Below are positions 56,246 through 64,000 of a DNA stretch of 64,000 nucleotides, one piece after another. The stretch lies in the NCBI RefSeq assembly GCF_030272615.1, contig NC_081413.1, forward strand, positions 604,872,709 to 604,936,708, in the 5' to 3' direction. The notes beneath the pieces are model-generated. The model was not told where the DNA came from and did no database searches. It worked only from the letters and a program-made list of their open reading frames with translations. Position 1 is the stretch's first letter; each line of letters starts with the position of its first letter. Made by a program: the position numbers and the translations under genes. This stretch comes from Cryptomeria japonica (Eukaryota > Streptophyta > Pinopsida > Cupressales > Cupressaceae).

Positions 56246-59049
56246 ATGATGCAAGCTAGTCTACCTGATATCTATTGGAGAAAAGGAATGAGCATGATGG
56301 TTTATGAGTGGACATCTAAAATAGGATCATAATTCTCAAGCACCACAACTAAACTAGGAGGAGAGTGGACATGAACTTATGAGTCATCTAGAATAGCATC
56401 TTCATCAGAAACAACAATAGGATAAATAGTAAGGTGGTCATGAAAATTATTCTTTCACTAGGTTGAGGAAGACTTCAAGTGAGCATACTTCATAAATTAC
56501 TTGTATTATTAGAATATTTAAACTTCATCTCTAATATTAAATATTTTTAATTTAATTCCTTTCAATGAATGATGTCTATATTATCAATTATAAAATAATG
56601 TTAAACATGCTCACAAAAAAATGGCATGTGAAAAAAGTCTTACCTCTAGAGTCTATATGGTGATATAGTCTAGAGCATAAAAATATTAAAATGTAGAAAA
56701 TAATAAACAACTACTAAGAAACCATTTTATGGGAGGCTCTTCTAAGAGGCTTCTTTCTCTCATAATGTGATTCACCTACAAGGTCTTCATTGGCACCGTT
56801 GGGTTGGGATTCTTTCTGTGGAGGGTCCTCCTTGAATGTAGAATCTCCCATTTTCCCTCTCCTATAGTGGCAGCTCCCAACTTATAGGTTCATTTAACCC
56901 AACCACTCCCTTGTGCTTTTTGCTCATACCTTGGCTAGGAAGAAGACTTGGTTGCTCATTTTGCAGTGGAGGTTGTCACTATTGGTGGGAGATTCTACCC
57001 TTATTCATGCATTACGGAGAGTGATTTTTGGGTTCCTATGTGTTGGTGGGCTCTTTTGAAGGTAGAGTTCATAATTATACTCTCAAAATTATCTTCTTTT
57101 GAACCCCTACTCTTCTTCATGGGCTTTGTTTTTTCCATCTCTTAAGATTTCAGCTTTTGTGTGCTATAAAATTCTCTACCTAGAAGTTCTTTGTATGTCT
57201 ATGGATATGGTTGTGGTCTCCAAAGTTGTGAGACTAATGTTTAGGACTTCTATCATTTTGGGTATGGGTCTTGGTAGTTCTATCGAATTTTCTCTTGTTA
57301 GAGGCCCTATGTAGGTGGGTTTTATTGTGGTTTTCTTCTATGTTGCTTCCATAACTGGTTTAGGAGAGTTTTATAAGTTATCTATTGCTAATACTCCTAT
57401 TTAGGTGGGGGGCAGTAGCATGGGCTCCTCTTCTCTCTATCTATGTGGTGGTCATCTTGAGGTGGACTATACAACTTGTCTCTTTCAGAAAAATAGTTTT
57501 GCTAATTATAGGCCTAAGGAGGTGAACCTAGTTATTGTGTTTGCAAGGGATTCTTCTTAGAGATAGTTGGGCTCTTTATTTCCCCTTTCCAATCCTATGA
57601 ACATTGTGGTTTGTAGTAGTTTTACCTATAAAGGGTTTCAATGTGCCTTTCAAAACTTGTTGGTCTTTTTTGTTTTGGGTCATTCTTTGACTAATCTTCC
57701 TACAACTCAAGGTGTTCTTCAACGTAGAAGGTTTAGGGGTTCCTTTCAAAACCTATTTTTCCCTCTCCTTGGTTGTGTTTATTTCTAGCCCAATCTAGCT
57801 CAGGTCTTAGGTTCCAGGATCCTATGGAAAACCTACAAGTTATGTTTGATATGATGTAATAGTCCTTTTCTAGTTCGGTACTCCAATCAAAAGCTTCATG
57901 TCTTCAAAAAAAGTGTTGGCATTTTTCAGTTTTTGTTTATAACACTACTTGTGAGATCCCTATTCTTTGTCTTTTGGCTATTACATAAGGTTTAGGCCCT
58001 CTCCCAATATATCAAATCATAATTACTAGGTAGCTATAGCTAAGGAAAATATAGGGGAAGAAGAAAATCAATCATCTAGTTGTCTGATACATATAATACT
58101 ATATGTAGGGAGGAGAAGAAAATCATGGATGCTTATTGAGGGCATATATGATCCAAAGCTACCAAATCATCAACACTAGAAGAAACTAATAGGTTGATGC
58201 AATTTGAAGACATATGAAAAGCTACTCATAAAACCAACAATAAATGTTGAACATTAAATAGCATCCCCACAAGATCATTAAATTTTTTGTCATCCATTAA
58301 AATATAAAATTGATATTTTCAATTGAAAGTTCATCATGAACTCAATTTTCATCTACAAGACTCAAATTTGAATTGAATATAGATTTTAGATTGTCAAAAA
58401 CCATATAATTACAAAAAAATAATAATAATTTTTATTTTCTAGTTTGCAAGTGATATTTTTCATCATCAATGTTTCAAATCATACTACATGATCCATCATT
58501 TTCTTTCATCTTGATGATGGATCTTGTAATATGATAAAAAAACGTTGATAATTAAAAATGTCACGGACTACAAACCCGAAAAGAAAATACGAACACTATG
58601 GACTATGGAAATTACATGACTTTAAAATTTAAATTTTCATAACTTTCACCCAAAATTATTAATAAATGATTAAGTGTACTAACATAACATTATAAGACCG
58701 AAAAATATAACTATCATATTAAATAACTATTCCATGTCCATATAATAATAAAACGAAATTGTGAACAACACAAAAAAATAATGATAACTAGCCCTGATTT
58801 ATCCATTAGTATAAGAAAATATCATTGAAAAATGAAAATTGCTAAAGTCTCATTTTCTTCTTTATTTTCAAATGTCTTTACATTTATCTTTAAAATATAA
58901 ATTATTCAAACATAATGATAAATTAACAAGATGTAATTTTACTATTGTTTCTATAACGAATTAGACCCTTTCCCATTTACTTTAATCAAAGACATAAATT
59001 ATTCAAACTACTTTTAACCTGATTCAAACCTTCTTTATTCATTTTAAAC
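56246..59049. other. Spacer, no gene seen
   Basis: About 2.8 kb. 56760-57850 is less AT-rich and has several short + frames without family features. At 57737-57770 it holds a diverged copy of the GGTTTAGGGG, TTCAAAACCT, TTTTTCCC tail known from 39230. The rest is AT-rich. Confidence 0.5.
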
Positions 59050-59375
59050 CCTACATTGAAGGAAAAAGTTATAATAGGGTATCTTTATTTCAAACATTCA
59101 TTGAAGGAAAAAGTTATAATAGAGTATCTTTATTTCTAACATCAGCATCTCAATAAATGTGACTTGAAGAATTGAAAGCTCGACTGAAGAATTGAGGGCT
59201 CGACTGAAGAATTTAGAGAGAGAATGGAATGGACAATCAACCCAATCTAGTTTGGCCGCTCAACGATTTTTTCAACGTTTACGATATGAATGCTGCGTAC
59301 AGTTATAAGTAACCTGTAATGTCTTGGAATTCTGCGTACAATTATATATGTCGTTGAGTGTCAACCTGTAATGCA
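59050..59375. repeat. Short tandem duplications upstream of the laccase
   Basis: Three small duplications lie in a row. A unit of about 47 bp (CATTGAAGGAAAAAGTTATA) is repeated at 59053 and 59100. A 20-bp unit (GAAGAATTGAAAGCTCGACT) occurs about 2.5 times at 59165-59215. A CTGCGTACA, CCTGTAATG pair occurs at about 59292 and 59331. Confidence 0.85.
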
Positions 59376-59910
59376 CACCGACAAAAGCACCCTCTGAATT
59401 GTAAGTAACCATTTGCTATTGGTGGATTTCAATATCAACTATAACATGTTTGAAAATGGAGGAATAAACTCCAAAAATTTTAGGTCAAAACTTATCGTAG
59501 CAGGACTCTTAATTTATCTAGTGAAAAGACCAATAGTTCAGTTCACATTTGAATTGAGATAAAACATTATAATTGAAATAATAAGTAATATTCTTGTAGG
59601 TGGCTGTTTAGTCGAAGGAGTCTTATATACTCACTCAAAATGTTATAATATGTTATATAAAGACTGAAATGACATATTTTCATTGAAAAAAAAATAATGC
59701 CGCTTCTTAAAAGTTGAGACATGCAACAGTGGGTATCTCGTGTTACTGTGCTTGCCGTATCAAATAACAGTTAAAATTATTGAAAATTATGTTTCTACCA
59801 AATGATCTACAATTCCGTTCATTTATCCTACTCTTCAGGTATGACATTAGTTTGAGTGTTTCCTATTCGACAACGTACTATTTCTATCTACCACTTCTTC
59901 ATTTTTGTTC

Positions 59911-59918
59911 TATATATA
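59911..59918 (+). promoter_or_regulatory. TATA box of the laccase gene
   Basis: TATATATA followed by CCACTC, 90 bp before the chosen start codon, which would give a 5' leader of about 60 bases. I saw no clear lignin-type AC element (ACCTACC or ACCAACC) in the preceding 500 bp. Confidence 0.6.
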
Positions 59919-60007
59919 CCACTCGACTAAGCAAGCAGTCTTGACATACTAAGTTTAAGATTAAGCTTTCCATATTGGAAGAGTTTGAGCTTGATTTGCA
60001 GATTAAT

Positions 60008-63000
60008 ATGAGCAGCACTTTAGGTGTTTCTAATTCATTAATGATGTCAAAACAATACTCGGCAAGGTTTATGGTATTGCTGTTTACATTCATTTTCTTA
60101 TTTGATTCTCTTGCATGCGCAGACCTACACACCCACACATTCGTTGTAAGTAGATGTTTATACAAGTGTGCTTTTGCAAAACTCGATTATAATATAAGGA
60201 AGAATTTGATAGTTCCTTGCACATACTGATTTTCATTCATTGATTATATGAAGAATCCAGGGCAGGGCTGTATACACAAACGCAGTCCAACCCATGTTTC
60301 TATTTAAAAGATCTAACGCAATTTTTTATTTTTTCTTCTATTTGCACAGCTTGAATCCACAAATGTTACTGGACTGTGTAAGACATATAACATTATCACA
60401 GTGAATGGTCAGCTTCCAGGTCCAACTCTGCATGTCCGAAATGGCGACACACTTCATGTTACAGTTTATAACAGGGCCAAGCACAACGCCACTATCCACT
60501 GGTAAATATAGCTCTTGTAGACTGTCAATTCCATTGATGATACAAAACATATTAAGAAGAACTTGTTTTTCAGGCATGGAGTGAGACAGATTCGCACAGG
60601 GTGGGCTGATGGACCAGGTTACATTACACAGTGCCCGATACAACCAGGGGGTAAATTTACTTACACGTTCACCATTATTGGACAGGAAGGAACGTTGTGG
60701 TGGCATGCCCATGTTTCATGGCTCCGTGCAACAGTTCATGGAGCAATGATCATCCTTCCGAAGAATGGCAGCTCTTATCCATTTACCCAACCCGATGCTG
60801 AGATTCCTATAGTTTTAGGTAATGGAAAAGAAGAACTGTATGCAAGATAATTTTTTGAAGCTTCATAGAAGAATCAGCAGTTCTAACCTTTCTTATGGGG
60901 GTCTGTTCAAGATTTCTATTTATTTTAGTAAATTTGAATTTTCTATAGAAATATGAGTAAAGATCAGTTTGAATAGTTAACATATTTAATATTTTTATTT
61001 GTCCAACCTATCTTTTAAAATTGATTAAAGGACGTCTCAAATTTATAGTACTTTTAAGCAATGATTTTTTTAATTTTATTACTTTTATTTTGAATATTGT
61101 TTTATTGTCTTTTTGTTATTTTTGATCAATTCTATTCCGTATAAGATTCATTTAAGAGACCCTTTTCTTGTCAATTTAATCAAAATTTGTTAATTAAATT
61201 AATTTTGTTGTTTTTGATGAATTCCACTTTTTGTAAGATTCATCTAAGAGGCCCTTTTCATGTCAATTTAATCAAAACTTGTTAATTAAATTAATTATGA
61301 TATTCTAAATATGAACATTTCTTGAATATTTCAAAAAAATTAATTATTGAGATGCAAAATTATTTATAAATTGTGTATAAGACATTTGTATGTTTTCTTA
61401 CTATATGTTAATTCTCGACATTATTTTTAAGTTGGACTTTCTAGAGAGTTCACCTAAGAAAACTTACCTTTGGAAATCAAGCAACTTCTTTAAGATATTT
61501 TTAAATATCTCAATCTTTGACAACTTAGTAATAAATAGAGACTATAGTAAATTAGAAAGCAAAAAGTACACAATCAAGTATAGATCTGATTAGAAGACCT
61601 TTCTAACGAGTTAAACGGCTCGTAATTTTGAGTCATGTGCAGAAAGTTATGCCTAGTTAAAGTTAGGACAAATTTTATATAGTTTTTTGAAAAATTACAT
61701 AGTTTTAGTTTTATTATGTAAATAAACCTGAACCTGATATGACTATTGGTTTTTCGATTCTCAAGGAGTTTTTGGTGACCCTTGGAATCCCTTGGACTAC
61801 TATATGTTGGATTTTCGAATTGAATACAATACTTTTTGGCTTGCTTCAATTCTATGCTTTCTTGTTCTTGTAAACAGAATTTACAATACTGCATGTTCTC
61901 ACTCAAGTGTTGTCATCCGAATCCATAATTCGGATCAAGATCTATGAGTTAAAGGACAAATCCCACTTGTCAAATCAATTTAAATTCACAAATCTATCTA
62001 AAAATAACAATTAAATATAAACATCTAAATTTCTTATTCTTTTACAAGAAATAATTTAATTCTAGGGGAGAGAGCCCTATGGTGGTGTGGGCTATGGCCA
62101 AAATTTATCTTAAATATTTTATTTTGTTTTAATTTTCTACAACTACTTAGTTGTGAAGTCTCCTACTTAAAAAATGGGTTTCCAAGTTCACATGGTCAAA
62201 TATGATGCCAAATCAGATGCCTTTTTTACCAAGGTGTCAAAAATGGTCTCAAAAAGAAGTAAGACCCATAGTTGCTCACTAAGTGATGTTTATTGGTGTG
62301 TTGATGTGACATCACATGATTGGTTGTTTTTTCAAATTTTTTGGAATCTTTTAGAAGATAAATATTGACATGATACTTTTTGTCTCTACTAATAAACTTA
62401 CTGCACCCCATTAAAAGAATAATTGACCCAACTACTGTCCTAAATCTAAGACCCCCACCACCACAAGATCCTCTCCATTATTGTCAAAATAAAATAGTCC
62501 TATCCCTTCCCATTCCTTCAAATGTAATTTCCACCTCAATATTTAATATTTTATTGAGAGAGTAATCTATGTCGCGTTAACTTCAAAACTAACAATGGTA
62601 TATTGAAATCTAGAAAGCTGGAGGACTTAGTTTTATGTGGTATTCCTTATCTGTAGAGAGCGACTGATTTTGAATACTAAATGTGATTATGATTCAAGTT
62701 TTCCATCTTTTAGACTTTCTCTTGTGGGTTCACACTGGATTGCCCTTGCATTTCATAATGACTCTGATTGCTTGACTTAAATAATCAAATTGAACAGGGG
62801 AGTGGTGGAACAGTGATCCCATCGAAGTCGAAGAGGAAGCAAAACTGAGTGGAGGTGCACCGAATGTTTCAGACGGTTTCACTGTAAATGGACAGCCAGG
62901 AGACCTCTATAACTGCTCAACCTCAGGTAACACTTTCCTTTTTGTTGGAAAAGGTTTGGGATTCAATTGGGTACAACTATTCGATTCTAGGTGAATGGTA

Positions 63001-64000
63001 GCCCATTAGTAAGACTCAATCGATTTAAAATGAATAACTCTACACAGTTAAATCCAGAAATGGACGCTTTGAATATAACCAAGGCTCGCTCAATTCCGTT
63101 TCTCACTAGTCAAAATCAAGACTGCAATCGTTAATAATGAAATCTGGTATATGCAGGAACAACAAATTTCCCTGTAGAACACGGAAAAACCTACCTACTT
63201 CGTATCGTAAATGCTGCAGTCAATAATCACCTCTTTTTCAAGATTGCATCACACAATCTTACAGTGGTATCTGTGGATGCCTCCTACACAAAGCCATACA
63301 CAACAGACATACTGATGTTAACATCTGGTCAGACTACAGACGTTCTTCTCACGGCCAATCAAGCCGAAGCCAGATATTATATGGCCGCCAAAGTATACAC
63401 TACTCAATCTGAAGCAAATATTGATAACACCACAACAACCGCCATTTTAGGCTACGTGGGCTCTAATTCATCTGCCACTCCAATCCTCCCTGACCTTCCA
63501 GTATACAATGACACTGCAACAGTGACCACATTTACCCGATCCTTACGAAGCCTGGCTTCACAGGAGCATCCAGTGGACGTTCCCCAAAGCATAAGCGACA
63601 GTAGCATCATAACCGTAGGACTCGGTTTACGCCCTTGTGAAACCGGCGGTAATTGTGGTGGCCCTAACAATACCAGACTGGCTGCGAGTATGAACAACAT
63701 ATCTTTTGTGCTGCCTGATGTCGCCATTCTGCAAGCTTATTACTTCGGCGTTAATGGAGTCTTTACCACCGACTTTCCTTCCAACACTCCAGTTGTGTAT
63801 AATTATACCGGCGATGTACCCAAAACTCTGTGGGCGCCAATTTCTGGCAGAAAAGTTAAAGTCATTGATTATAATGCCACAGTTCAAGTTGTGTTTCAGG
63901 GAACCAATATCTTCCAAGCAGACAACCATCCAATGCATATTCATGGGTATGACTTTTATATTGTAGGAGAGGGTTTTGGTAATTATGATAATGAAACAGA
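60008..64000 (+). CDS. LAC: Laccase (multicopper oxidase), 5' part, runs off the window
   Basis: Exons: 60008-60145, 60350-60501, 60574-60818, 62798-62926 and 63157 to beyond 64000, all with GT-AG introns and consistent phases. About 502 residues are visible. A signal peptide (hydrophobic core about residues 22-32, cleavage near ACA/DLH at 38/39) sends it to the cell wall. Copper motifs: HWHG at residue 96, WWHAHVSW near 140, NHPMHIHG near 478. The last motif (HCHxxxHxxxG) lies past the edge. Many N-glycosylation sites (NVT, NAT, NVS, NCS, NLT, NYT) are present. Intron positions match the usual six-exon plant laccase plan. Laccases oxidise monolignols and other phenols with oxygen; a lignin role here is inference. 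ATGs at 60041 and 60044 would give a more typical signal length. No stop or frameshift seen. Confidence 0.95.
60819..62797 (+). other. Laccase intron 3, 1979 bp, AT-rich
   Basis: It splits the Gly codon just before the EWW motif. The donor is GTAATG and the acceptor is TGAACAG. It is much longer than introns 1, 2 and 4 (204, 72 and 230 bp). No gene or clear transposon was found inside, only the tandem duplication at 61119-61302. Confidence 0.88.
61119..61302. repeat. 92-bp tandem duplication in laccase intron 3
   Basis: 61119-61210 and 61211-61302 share TTTTTGAT, then AAGATTCAT, TAAGAG, CCCTTTTC and TTGTTAATTAAATTAATT, with about 12 differences. Confidence 0.85.

Noticed and set aside
1-64000. 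CRISPR arrays, bacterial operons, plastid or mitochondrial inserts, rRNA or tRNA genes
   Set aside because: Nothing of the kind was seen. Tandem repeats present lack the regular spacer structure of CRISPR, and the genes are nuclear plant types.

Overview
The window looks like intergenic DNA from a large, repeat-rich seed-plant genome. A gymnosperm is my inference, from the low gene density, long decayed retroelements and the style of the pentatricopeptide fragment; nothing here proves the species. The only gene that looks alive is the 5' part of a laccase at the right edge (60008 to the window end, + strand). It has five exons with clean splice sites, a signal peptide and three of the four copper-binding motifs in view; the fourth lies beyond the edge.

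Layout. 1-2691: a hAT-type transposase on + that keeps one frame throughout but carries eight internal stops. 3582-23007: a three-layer nest. A large minus-strand coiled-coil gene of unknown function (fragments 20592-23007 and 3582-4242) was split by a gag-only LTR retrotransposon (4243-20586, perfect 5-bp target duplication CTTGT). The 3' LTR of that element was then split by a 10.1-kb CACTA transposon (10115-20221), which has no transposase but carries a pentatricopeptide gene fragment near its right end. 23860-24650: a degenerate minisatellite of about 60 bp. 24651-30133: no gene. 30134-36240: minus-strand pseudogenes of unknown families (30134-30967, 32824-33720, 34611-35153) mixed with copies of a repeat of about 265 bp. 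36241-39262: the 3' end of a LINE (zf-RVT plus RNase H), followed in the same direction by an acidic/coiled-coil transposon-type ORF. 40398-44468: a complete second LTR element (TSD ATAAA) encoding Gag and protease in one frame, then a two-helix hydrophobic tail instead of reverse transcriptase. 44469-52036: AT-rich DNA, a 20-bp tandem repeat and remnants of a minus-strand element. 52037-56245: a LINE ORF1 (DUF4283 type) cut into by a copia element that is itself truncated in the integrase. 56246-59910: spacer and laccase upstream region.

Decay pattern. In several pseudogenes the reading frame survives for hundreds of codons while stops, mostly TAG, accumulate. Transitions at CAG or TGG codons explain this, as expected from deamination of methylated cytosine in silenced repeats. 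Apart from the laccase, nothing here looks able to make its original protein. All calls are from reading the sequence by eye; no database search was possible.
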